NCBI RefSeq assembly: GCF_003999975.1
Contig: NZ_RJAC01000008.1
Location: forward strand, 186,001-250,000
DNA length: 64,000 nt
Reading direction: 5' to 3'
Origin: Actinoplanes solisilvae
Lineage (GTDB): Bacteria; Actinomycetota; Actinomycetes; Mycobacteriales; Micromonosporaceae
The first letter of the stretch is position 1, and each line of letters opens with the position of its first letter. The notes under the pieces were generated by a model. It was not told the origin of the DNA. It did not search any database and was given only the letters and a program-made list of their open reading frames with translations. Positions 44,023-50,069 of the stretch are shown here, piece after piece. The position numbers and the translations under genes were made by a program.

Positions 44023-44627
44023 CCACGCCGCTGACCTACTTCGAGGATCTGTACGCCGGCAGCGGCGACCCGTGGAACTTCTCCACCCGCTGGTACGACG
44101 CCCGCAAGCACGCGCTGACCGTCGACGCGCTGCCGTCACGCCACTATCGGTCCGCGTTCGAACCCGGCTGCTCCACCGGACGGCTCAGCGCCCTGCTGGC
44201 CGAACGCTGCGAACGGCTGCTCTCGGTCGACGCCGTCCCAGCCGCCGTCGCCACCGCCGCACCCCTGCTGGCCGCGTTCCCGCATGTCACCGTCCGCACC
44301 GCCCGGATGCCGGCCGAATGGCCGGACGAGACGTTCGACCTGGTCGTGCTCTCCGAGCTCGGCTACTACTTCGACGACCGCGACCTCGGCACCCTGCTCG
44401 ACCACGCGATCGCCACGCTCGAGCCGGGTGGTGACCTCGTCGCCGTGCACTGGCGGCACCCGGTCGACGAGCACGCCCGCTCCGGCGACGATGTGCACGA
44501 ACGCCTCGCCGCCCGGCCCGGCCTCACCCGGCTGGCCCGGCACGAGGAGGCCGACTTCCTGCTCGAGGTCTACACCCGTACGCCACCCGAGGCTCTCTCG
44601 GTGGCCCAGCGCGAGGGATTGGCATGA
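44019..44627 (+). CDS. Class I SAM-dependent methyltransferase (NodS-like)
   Basis: A 202-aa protein with NodS-type features: the N-terminal FEDLYAGSGDPWNFSTRWYD, SAM-binding motif I AFEPGCSTGRLSALLAERC (about 46-64), the acidic LLSVDAVPAA, and motif post-I FDLVVLSELGYYF. NodS methylates the amino group of chito-oligosaccharides after deacetylation, which fits a step after the upstream PIG-L deacetylase. It overlaps both neighbours by 4 bp. Confidence 0.87.
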   Translation: MTTPLTYFEDLYAGSGDPWNFSTRWYDARKHALTVDALPSRHYRSAFEPGCSTGRLSALLAERCERLLSVDAVPAAVATAAPLLAAFPHVTVRTARMPAEWPDETFDLVVLSELGYYFDDRDLGTLLDHAIATLEPGGDLVAVHWRHPVDEHARSGDDVHERLAARPGLTRLARHEEADFLLEVYTRTPPEALSVAQREGLA

Positions 44628-45289
44628 ACAAGATCGCGGTTGTCGTCCCCGCCCACGACGAGGGTGACCTGCTGCCGGCCTGCCTGCGCAGCCTCAACGC
44701 GGCCACGTCCCCGGTTCCCGTCGAGATCATCGTCGTCGCCGACGCCTGCGGCGACGACACCGCCGCCCTGGCTGCCGCGGCCGGGGCGACCGTGCTGACG
44801 ACGTCGTTCCGCAACGTCGGGCGGGCCCGCGCGGCCGGCATGGACCACGCCCTGCGCCACGGCCCCGACGGACTCTGGCTGGCCACGACCGACGCCGACA
44901 GCACCGTCCCGCGGGAGTGGCTGCTGTGGCACCAGGTGCACGCCTCGTCCGGGGCCGACCTGCTCGCCGGCACGGTGATGGTCGACGACTGGGCGGGCTG
45001 GCCGGCCGCGCTGCCCGGCCTCTACGACAGCCGGTACGCCACCACGGACGCTCACGTGCACGGGGCCAACCTGGGCATCTCGGCCGCCGCCTACCTGACC
45101 GCGGGCGGGTTCAAGCCGGTGCGCCACGACGAGGACCGCGGCCTGATCGACCAGGTGCGCGCGGCCGGCGGCCGGGTCGTCATCGACGCGACCTGCCCGG
45201 TCGTCACCAGCGCCCGCCCGATCGGACGGGCGCCGTACGGCTTCTCGGCCCACCTGACCGGCCTGGCCGCCTCCCTGCCCGCGGCCTGA
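44624..45289 (+). CDS. Family 2 glycosyltransferase
   Basis: A 221-aa GT-A protein: N-terminal nucleotide-binding VVVPAHDEGDLLPACLRSL, IIVVADACGDDT and the metal-binding TTDADSTVP (DxD near residue 86). The acceptor region is AHVHGANLGISAAAYLTAGG followed by HDEDRGL (catalytic-base-like ED). It starts within ATGA of the methyltransferase stop and ends the four-gene set. It probably transfers a sugar in the same pathway as the deacetylase and methyltransferase. Confidence 0.88.
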   Translation: MNKIAVVVPAHDEGDLLPACLRSLNAATSPVPVEIIVVADACGDDTAALAAAAGATVLTTSFRNVGRARAAGMDHALRHGPDGLWLATTDADSTVPREWLLWHQVHASSGADLLAGTVMVDDWAGWPAALPGLYDSRYATTDAHVHGANLGISAAAYLTAGGFKPVRHDEDRGLIDQVRAAGGRVVIDATCPVVTSARPIGRAPYGFSAHLTGLAASLPAA

Positions 45290-45292
45290 CGG

Positions 45293-45655
45293 TCAGCGGC
45301 TCGCCTTCTGGATGGCCTTGACCAGCTCGCCCTTCTTCATCTTCGTGCGCCCGCTGATGTCGAGCTTCTTCGCGACCTTGAGCAGGTGATCCTTGCTGGC
45401 GTTGGCGTCTACCCCACCGGCGGTCCTGCCCTTGCCGGTGGCGGCCCGCTTGTCACTGGGCCCCTTCTTGTCCTTCTTCTCCCAGTGATCCCCGACCTTC
45501 TCGAACGAGTGCTTGACGGCGGCGAGCGCGGTGCGATGCGCCCGCTCCCCCTCGCCGTACTCCTTCACGGCCGAGTCGTGCGCCTTGACGTACGTCCTCT
45601 GGGCCTTCTTGGGCGACCGCTTGAGCGTGCCCGGCAGAGCCGTGCTGGCCGGCAT
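45293..45655 (-). CDS. ChaB domain plus Rho-N/SAP-like domain protein
   Basis: A 120-aa highly basic protein with a strong SD (AGGAGG). Residues 1-60 match ChaB ([20 protein letters not shown], then [10 protein letters not shown]). A Lys/Gly-rich linker leads to a Rho-N-terminal/SAP-like helix-extended-loop-helix at about 86-120 ([20 protein letters not shown], then [10 protein letters not shown]), which commonly binds nucleic acid. It is probably a small DNA- or RNA-associated protein. It is convergent with the glycosyltransferase. Confidence 0.85.
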   Translation of the reverse strand: MPASTALPGTLKRSPKKAQRTYVKAHDSAVKEYGEGERAHRTALAAVKHSFEKVGDHWEKKDKKGPSDKRAATGKGRTAGGVDANASKDHLLKVAKKLDISGRTKMKKGELVKAIQKASR

Positions 45656-45729
45656 CGCAACCTCCTCGAATCGGTGGATACCGGTTCCGTTCCCCGCGGC
45701 GAGGGCTTGAAACGGGCGTACGCTGCGCC

Positions 45730-46017
45730 ATGGCCTCGAAAACCGGACCCCTCGACATCACCTTCACGGCCACCCTGGGCAAGGCTCAGGAGGGCGACAC
45801 CTGGACGTGCGTGAAGCTGCCCGGCTCGGCGACGATCTTCGGCACGCGCGGGCTGGTCAAGGTCGCGGGCACGGTCGACGGGGTGCCGTTCCACGGAGCG
45901 TTCATGGCGCTCGGCGACGGCACGCACAAGCTGCCGGTCAAGGCCGAGGTGCGGCGCGCGATCGGCAAGACCGACGGCGACGAGGTGGTCGTCCACCTCA
46001 CCGAGCGGCTCAGCTGA
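45730..46017 (+). CDS. DUF1905 domain protein
   Basis: A 95-aa beta-rich single-domain protein. The DUF1905 pattern is visible: [54 protein letters not shown] and [17 protein letters not shown]. The function of the family is unknown. It is divergent from the ChaB gene, and its end overlaps the DUF302 gene by 8 bp. Confidence 0.85.
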   Translation: MASKTGPLDITFTATLGKAQEGDTWTCVKLPGSATIFGTRGLVKVAGTVDGVPFHGAFMALGDGTHKLPVKAEVRRAIGKTDGDEVVVHLTERLS

Positions 46018-46510
46018 CCGCGTTCCTCAGGAGAGTCAGCACCTCTTCGTCCAGTTCGCGGGCCACCTTCGAGACACGCTCGTCCCCGTACGGGGCCACG
46101 AGGCTCGCCTCCAGGTCATAGGCCACGCGTACGGTGTCGCCGTCCTCCCAGATCAGGATCGTCGTGGGAGCGTACGACCCGGCATCGGGCACGTAACGGG
46201 TCATCTGCGTCATCGTGAACGCGTTGCCGACGATGAGGCGCACCTGGCGGCGCTGGGGCGTGTCGGGCAGCTTGCCGAGCGCCGCGTCCTGGTCGAGCCG
46301 CAGGAACTGGGTCAGCCCCGCCGGCCCGGACGTCTTCGCCACGGCGGCCTGGAACTCCTCATACGTCTCGGCCTCGTTCCAGGTCTTCACGGCCGCCTTC
46401 AGATCGGGCCGCGAAATCCCCTCGTAGATGCCGGCCAGCACGTCGTCGAACTTCTTCGTCGTCTCCAGGGTGACTCGCTCGACAGTCACCCGGCGTCGCG
46501 TCTCGGTCAT
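46010..46510 (-). CDS. DUF302-type protein
   Basis: A 166-aa protein from the ATG at 46510. The order of elements fits DUF302: [16 protein letters not shown], a middle [15 protein letters not shown], then [30 protein letters not shown] and [20 protein letters not shown] (the strand before the last helix). These are small soluble proteins of unknown function. It follows the NAD-kinase-like stub by 10 bp. Confidence 0.8.
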   Translation of the reverse strand: MTETRRRVTVERVTLETTKKFDDVLAGIYEGISRPDLKAAVKTWNEAETYEEFQAAVAKTSGPAGLTQFLRLDQDAALGKLPDTPQRRQVRLIVGNAFTMTQMTRYVPDAGSYAPTTILIWEDGDTVRVAYDLEASLVAPYGDERVSKVARELDEEVLTLLRNAVS

Positions 46511-46520
46511 GCCGTCGACG

Positions 46521-46754
46521 CTAATCGCTCTTGCGGCCCAGCCCATCGGTCAAATGACGCCCCCGATCCCTCAATTCCTCCGGAACCAGCATCGGCTCGA
46601 CCCCGTCGCCGAGCCGCTGGGCGTCCTCGGGCCGGGCGACGACCCGGATGCCGTTGGGCCCGGCCAGCTTGACGAGCGTCTCGACCGACGCGCTCACGTC
46701 GTTGCGGGGGTGCACCACCAGGCCGAGCACGCGTCCACTCATACCTCCGACCAT
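46521..46754 (-). pseudogene. N-terminal remnant of an NAD kinase-like gene
   Basis: The 77-codon frame reads RVLGLVVHPRNDVSASVETL then VKLAGPNGIRVVARPEDAQR and VEPMLVPEELRDR. This is the usual first 55 or so residues of an NAD(H) kinase, just before the catalytic GGDG motif. It then diverges and stops at 46521. The rest of the enzyme (about 200 residues) is missing. Confidence 0.55.
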
Positions 46755-46845
46755 GCCACGCCCCGCCCGCCCCGGCAGCGGACTGCCTGATCAGGCACGC
46801 TCGCGCCGGCCGAGCTCCACAGCGGATGGCATTTCGTACCTTTCG

Positions 46846-46916
46846 AGGCCGCAGCCGGGATCGAACCGGCGTACGCCGCGTTGCAGGCGGCTCCCTCACC
46901 ACTCGGGCATACGACC
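46846..46916 (-). tRNA. tRNA-Cys (GCA)
   Basis: A 71-nt cloverleaf: 7-bp acceptor GGTCGTA / TGCGGCC, anticodon stem GCCGC / GCGGC with loop CTGCAAC, T arm GCCGG-TTCGATC-CCGGC. U73 agrees with cysteine identity. CCA is not encoded. It is the last tRNA of the array. Confidence 0.9.
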
Positions 46917-46941
46917 GTGTTCCTGTTTCTTCCAATTCTCG

Positions 46942-47014
46942 GGTGACTGACCGGATTCGAACCGGCGACCTCCGGGGCCACGACCCGGCGCTCTCGCCAC
47001 TGAGCTACAGCCAC
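46942..47014 (-). tRNA. tRNA-His (GTG) with C33 and no encoded G-1
   Basis: A 73-nt cloverleaf: acceptor GTGGCTG / CAGTCAC, C73. The anticodon loop TCGTGGC places C at position 33 instead of the near-universal U. The base before position 1 is T, so the G-1 usually encoded for tRNA-His is absent. Confidence 0.85.
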
Positions 47015-47034
47015 AACCTTGGGCGTACGCCCGG

Positions 47035-47106
47035 TGCCCGCACCAGGATTCGAACCTGGGGCCCTCCCCGTGTGAAAGGGATGCTCTCCCGCTGAGCTAT
47101 ACGGAC
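47035..47106 (-). tRNA. tRNA-Val (CAC)
   Basis: A 72-nt cloverleaf: acceptor GTCCGTA / TGCGGGC, A73; anticodon loop TTCACAC with normal U33; T arm CCAGG-TTCGAAT-CCTGG. Confidence 0.9.
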
Positions 47107-47109
47107 TGG

Positions 47110-47185
47110 GAGCAGGGGCGGGATTCGAACCCACGGTTTCCGGCTTATGAGACCGGCGAGGACGACCTGGCTCCTCTACCCTGCA
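47110..47185 (-). tRNA. tRNA with CAT anticodon (Met type)
   Basis: 76 nt; anticodon stem CCGGT / GCCGG, loop CTCATAA. The acceptor has only six pairs (GCAGGG / CCCTGC): positions 1 and 72 are T and T, and 73 is C. It could be elongator Met, Ile2 or a degenerate copy. The three G-C pairs of initiators are not present in the anticodon stem. Confidence 0.75.
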
Positions 47186-47187
47186 AG

Positions 47188-47260
<73 letters not shown>

Positions 47261-47264
47261 CTGG

Positions 47265-47338
47265 TGTCGCCGGGTGGGATCGAACCACCGGCCTCCGCCT
47301 CATCAGGGCGGCGCTCCGACCTGCTGAGCTACGGCGAC
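47265..47338 (-). tRNA. tRNA-Ile (GAT)
   Basis: A 74-nt cloverleaf with a perfect acceptor GTCGCCG / CGGCGAC, A73; anticodon stem CCGCC / GGCGG with loop CTGATGA (normal U33). Confidence 0.9.
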
Positions 47339-47344
47339 ATCGCG

Positions 47345-47417
47345 TGGACCCGGCCGGGGTTGAACCGGCCACCTCCGCTGTGCGAGAGCGGCGCTCTACC
47401 TGATGAGCTACGAGCCC
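47345..47417 (-). tRNA. tRNA-Ala (CGC)
   Basis: A 73-nt cloverleaf: acceptor GGGCTCG / CGGGTCC, A73; loop CTCGCAC. The G3:U70 pair that marks alanine tRNAs is present (third pair G-T). Confidence 0.9.
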
Positions 47418-47435
47418 TGGCATTCCGTTGACGCG

Positions 47436-47508
47436 TACCCGGAGCGCGATTCGAACGCGCACTGGCGCCGTCCTGAGCGGCGTGCCTCTGCCATTGGGCT
47501 ACCCGGGC
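47436..47508 (-). tRNA. tRNA with Leu anticodon CAG but short variable loop
   Basis: A 73-nt cloverleaf: acceptor GCCCGGG / TCCGGGT, A73; anticodon stem CGCCG / CGGCG with loop CTCAGGA. The variable region is 5 nt (CCAGT), whereas bacterial leucine tRNAs have a long variable arm. The charging identity is uncertain. Confidence 0.75.
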
Positions 47509-47512
47509 GGGA

Positions 47513-47585
47513 AGCCGGCGGCGGGGCTCGAACCCGCAGCCTGCCGATTACGAGTCGGCTGCACGACCAGTCGTGCTGCACCGGC
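47513..47585 (-). tRNA. tRNA-Thr (CGT)
   Basis: A 73-nt cloverleaf: acceptor GCCGGTG / CGCCGGC, U73; D stem GCAC / GTGC; loop CTCGTAA. Position 8 is C rather than the usual U. Confidence 0.85.
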
Positions 47586-47599
47586 GTCTGTCACGTGCG

Positions 47600-47672
47600 T
47601 GCCCTCGGCGCGATTTGAACGCGCACTGTCGACGTTCTCGACGTCGTGCCTCTGCCGTTGGGCTACGAGGGC
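47600..47672 (-). tRNA. tRNA with Leu anticodon GAG, short variable loop and C33
   Basis: A 73-nt cloverleaf with a perfect acceptor GCCCTCG / CGAGGGC, A73; anticodon stem CGACG / CGTCG, loop TCGAGAA (C33). Variable loop ACAGT, 5 nt. It is a sister of the CAG tRNA at 47436 (same D arm GCCCAAxGGCAGAGGC). Confidence 0.7.
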
Positions 47673-47677
47673 GGAAA

Positions 47678-47751
47678 AGCGGTCGGCCGGGATCGAACCG
47701 GCGGCCTCCACCTTGGCGGGGTGGCGCTCTGCCTGACTGAGCTACAACCGC
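47678..47751 (-). tRNA. tRNA-Gly (GCC) with C33
   Basis: A 74-nt cloverleaf: acceptor GCGGTTG / CGACCGC, U73; anticodon stem CCACC / GGTGG, loop CCGCCAA, giving C at position 33. Confidence 0.85.
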
Positions 47752-47754
47752 GTG

Positions 47755-47827
47755 AGCCGTCGGCCAGACTCGAACTGGCCACCTCTGTCGTACCGGGACA
47801 GTGCTCTACCCGATGAGCTACGACGGC
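47755..47827 (-). tRNA. tRNA-Thr (GGT) with C33
   Basis: A 73-nt cloverleaf with a perfect acceptor GCCGTCG / CGACGGC, U73; anticodon stem CTGTC / GACAG, loop CCGGTAC, again C33. Confidence 0.85.
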
Positions 47828-47841
47828 TGGTGTTTCATGCG

Positions 47842-47901
47842 TGGACCTGGGCGGATCCGAACCGCCGACCCCCGGTCGGGGCCGAGCTGCGCCACAAGCC
47901 C
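47842..47901 (-). tRNA. 60-nt tRNA-like stub, possibly Pro (GGG)
   Basis: Intact acceptor GGGCTTG / CAGGTCC with A73 and T arm GGCGG-TTCGGAT-CCGCC, but only 26 nt between T8-G9 and the T stem, about 13 fewer than normal. A CCGAC-CGGGG-GTCGG hairpin could present GGG. It is probably a deleted, non-functional tRNA. Confidence 0.5.
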
Positions 47902-47910
47902 GTTCATCCG

Positions 47911-47982
47911 TCCGGAACCCCCGAGTCGAACGGGGTGTCTCACGCTCCCAAGGCGCGCGGGTTGCCGTCTCCCTCGCTCCGG
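47911..47982 (-). tRNA. tRNA-Pro (TGG), first gene of the array
   Basis: A 72-nt cloverleaf: acceptor CCGGAGC / GTTCCGG, A73; anticodon stem CGCGC / GCGTG, loop CTTGGGA. It is nearest the candidate promoter at 48001-48029. Confidence 0.88.
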
Positions 47983-48000
47983 ATTGTTTGTGCCATCCGC

Positions 48001-48029
48001 TGTGTAATTGTCAAATAAATGCGCAGCAA
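48001..48029 (-). promoter_or_regulatory. Candidate promoter of the tRNA array
   Basis: On the minus strand TTGCTG (48029-48024), a 17-nt spacer and TACACA (48006-48001) would start transcription about 12 nt before tRNA-Pro. A perfect TTGACA also lies at 48014-48009, without a good -10. The surrounding bases are AT-rich for this genome. Confidence 0.4.
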
Positions 48030-48069
48030 GAATCGACTCACGGCGCTTTTTCGATCGTTGGCGGAATAG

Positions 48070-48102
48070 AAAAAGCCGCCGGTCCCTGATCGGGGCGGCG
48101 GC
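48070..48102 (-). terminator. Rho-independent terminator of the 40-aa peptide gene
   Basis: On the minus strand GCCGCC...GGCGGC (with an inner CCC/GGG pairing) is followed directly by TTTTTC. It begins 20 nt after the stop codon of the small ORF at 48123 and separates that unit from the tRNA array promoter. Confidence 0.75.
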
Positions 48103-48122
48103 CTGGTCGTTGCCAGCTCTCG

Positions 48123-48245
48123 CTAGCAGCGCCACCGCGCCCTGTGGGTCTTGACCTGGAGTGCATGGGTGCCGATCAGCGTGGTCAGCACACACTCGGC
48201 ACCCGGCTTGAGCCGCGGTAGCGTAATCGTGGCGTGCCGCGACAT
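48123..48245 (-). CDS. 40-aa basic peptide of unknown function
   Basis: ATG at 48245, TAG at 48123. The frame reads MSRHATITLPRLKPGAECVL and later GTHALQVKTHRARWRC. A good RBS (GGAGAG, 5 nt ahead), a consensus-like promoter (TTGCCA-17-TAACGT, 48312-48284) and a T-run terminator (48070-48102) frame it as a complete monocistronic unit of about 200 nt. It carries two Cys, one being the last residue, and a basic C-terminus, suggesting nucleic-acid or membrane contact. I do not recognise it. Alternatively the unit could be a small regulatory RNA with a chance ORF. It sits directly upstream of the tRNA array. Confidence 0.55.
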   Translation of the reverse strand: MSRHATITLPRLKPGAECVLTTLIGTHALQVKTHRARWRC

Positions 48246-48283
48246 CGGTCTCTCCTATCCCGTGGTGGTCGGTGGTGATGACT

Positions 48284-48312
48284 ACGTTAGATCGGTCGCG
48301 GCGGGATGGCAA
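48284..48312 (-). promoter_or_regulatory. Promoter of the 40-aa peptide gene
   Basis: TTGCCA (48312-48307), a 17-nt spacer and TAACGT (48289-48284) on the minus strand form a good sigma-70-type promoter. The predicted start near 48277 gives a leader of about 32 nt before the ATG at 48245. Confidence 0.6.
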
Positions 48313-48855
48313 CGCTATTTATTTACTCTTTCCTGAGGCGCGCGGAATTGGCACGCGGCGCGCCGGTCGTGAATTGCTTCGGCACTGTCGCTGCACTGCT
48401 GATGGGCATGGGTGTGGATAACCCCCGGGTCGCTGGTACGCGGCCTGTGGACAACGCGCGGAGCCGGCGAGCCTCCGGGTCCAGGTCTGTGCCGGGAAGC
48501 TCAGCGCAGGCATTTGGTTCGCGTGGCCTGTCACGGTGACCGGTCGGCTCGCTGCGCGGCTGGCTGTTTCCAGGAGCCAGGCCCTTCCCCGCTTGATCAT
48601 GGATGTTGATCGTTGATGTAGGGGTCTCGCTCGTGGTTCAGGGGCCTAAATCCAGGAGATGCCTGCAACCCCTCCCCGCCCGAGACAGCTCACAAGCCCT
48701 CGGCCGGAGACAGCTGAGGACAGACCACCACGGCTTGTCGCGTCGCGGCGTATGGTCGATCTCCCGTGGGGATGGTGGCCCCGGGTGGCACAGCAGGGAG
48801 TCGTAGGGGGCGGGCGCCGGCTCGGCGGGCCGTTCTTGGTCGAAGGAGTCGCGTA
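48313..48855. other. Gene-free region of about 540 bp
   Basis: No convincing gene on either strand; the short open frames have poor starts and no family resemblance. It holds the two DnaA boxes (48413-48454), a GCGCGCC-rich patch near 48337-48365, a cluster of TTGAT repeats near 48594-48618 and the RBS of the VOC gene (GAAGGAG, 48842-48848). Confidence 0.5.
48413..48454 (-). promoter_or_regulatory. Two perfect DnaA boxes, 33 bp apart
   Basis: Plus-strand TGTGGATAA (48413-48421) and TGTGGACAA (48446-48454) are the complements of TTATCCACA and TTGTCCACA, both full matches to DnaA-box consensus forms. They have the same orientation and a start-to-start distance of 33 bp, about three helical turns. 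Two boxes are too few for an origin. Confidence 0.5.
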
Positions 48856-49281
48856 ATGGGCAGCAGCAGGCCGGCGGTTCACCTGGCCGTCCCGGTGGAT
48901 GATCTGGGGGCCGCGCGGGCCTTCTACGGCGGCGTCCTCGGCCTCAGCGAGGGCCGGTCCAGCGATCACTGGGTCGACTGGAATCTGCACGGGCATCAGC
49001 TCGTCACCCACGTGGTGTCCGGGCCGGTGCGGGCGGTCGGCGACAGCGAGGTCGACGGGCATGAGGTGCCGATTCCGCACTTCGGGCTGCTGCTGACGGC
49101 CGATGCGTTCCACGCGCTGGCCGAGCGGCTTCGTCAGGCCGGGACGACGTTTCTGATCGAGCCCTACCTGCGGTTCCCGGGCGAGCCGGGCGAGCAGTGG
49201 ACGATGTTCTTCCGCGATCCGGCGGGCAACGCGCTGGAGTTCAAGGCGTTCCGCGACGAGGGCCAGGTGTTCGCCCGATGA
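48856..49281 (+). CDS. VOC (glyoxalase-like) family protein
   Basis: A 141-aa protein with GAAGGAG 7 nt before its ATG. The vicinal-oxygen-chelate fold pattern is clear: VHLAVPVDDLGAARAFYGGV LGL-type N-terminal module, then PHFGLLLTADAFHALAERL and FFRDPAGNALEFKAF, the family's usual C-terminal metal-ligand stretch. Likely a metal-dependent lyase or dioxygenase of unknown substrate. The stop overlaps the next SDR by 4 bp (ATGA), so they form one operon. Confidence 0.85.
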   Translation: MGSSRPAVHLAVPVDDLGAARAFYGGVLGLSEGRSSDHWVDWNLHGHQLVTHVVSGPVRAVGDSEVDGHEVPIPHFGLLLTADAFHALAERLRQAGTTFLIEPYLRFPGEPGEQWTMFFRDPAGNALEFKAFRDEGQVFAR

Positions 49282-50030
49282 GCGGGCGGCGGGTTCTGGT
49301 GACGGGGGCGTCACGCGGCATCGGCCGGGCCGTCGCGGTCGCGTTCGCCGCGCGGGGCGACCGGGTGGCGGTCCACTACGGCTCAGACCGACAAGAGGCC
49401 GAGACCACCATCCGTACGATGGAAGGCTCTGGACACGCGCTGGTCAGCGGTGACCTCGGTGACCCGGAAACGGCGCGGCAGGTCGTGGAGACCGCCGTCG
49501 ACGAGCTGGGCGGAATCGACGTGCTCGTCAACAACGCGGCCATCGCCCCCGATCCCGGAAACCAGCACGACGTCGCGCTCGTCGGGTGGGAAGAGTGGCA
49601 GCGCGTCTGGAAACGCATGATCGACGTCGACCTGCTCGGGGCGGCGCACGTGACCTACTGCGTCGCCAACTACCTCATCGACGAGAAACGACCGGGCAGC
49701 ATCGTCAACGTCGGTTCGCGGGGCGCCTATCGCGGTGAGCCCAGTTTCCCGGCGTACGGTGCCGCGAAGGCCGGTCTGCACGCGTTCGGGCAGTCGATGG
49801 CGGTCGCGCTCGCGCCGTACGGGATCTCGGTCGCCTCGGTGGCGCCGGGCTTCATCGGGACCGAGCGTCAGCAGTCCAAGGTGGACGAGTCGATCAGGGG
49901 GCAGAGCCCGTTCGGCCGGGTCGGAACCCCCGAAGAGGTCGCCGCGGCCGTGCTGCATCTCAGCTCCCCCGAGGCGGTCTGGTCGTCGGGCGCCGTGCTC
50001 GACTTGAACGGAGCCTCCTACCTGCACTGA
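49278..50030 (+). CDS. Short-chain dehydrogenase/reductase (3-oxoacyl-ACP reductase-like)
   Basis: A 250-aa classical SDR: VLVTGASRGIGRAVAVAFAA (cofactor loop), LVNNAAIAPD (NNAG-like), Ser in IVNVGSRGAYRG and Tyr/Lys in FPAYGAAKAGLHAF, then SVAPGFIGTE and the C-terminal SSGAVLDLNGASYLH. The Arg after the loop suggests NADP preference. It is coupled to the VOC gene. The substrate is unknown. Confidence 0.88.
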   Translation: MSGRRVLVTGASRGIGRAVAVAFAARGDRVAVHYGSDRQEAETTIRTMEGSGHALVSGDLGDPETARQVVETAVDELGGIDVLVNNAAIAPDPGNQHDVALVGWEEWQRVWKRMIDVDLLGAAHVTYCVANYLIDEKRPGSIVNVGSRGAYRGEPSFPAYGAAKAGLHAFGQSMAVALAPYGISVASVAPGFIGTERQQSKVDESIRGQSPFGRVGTPEEVAAAVLHLSSPEAVWSSGAVLDLNGASYLH

Positions 50031-50069
50031 CAGGTGTCGATCGCTGCGGCTATCGTGGAGGGCCGACGA

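Noticed and set aside
46784-46797. Perfect palindrome TGCCTGATCAGGCA after the tRNA array as terminator
   Set aside because: No loop and no T-run; kept only as a possible binding site, too weak to list.
48306-48539. A 77-aa plus-strand ORF starting in a hydrophobic stretch
   Set aside because: It overlaps the promoter of the minus-strand peptide gene, lacks an RBS and becomes Arg/Ser-rich without any family resemblance.
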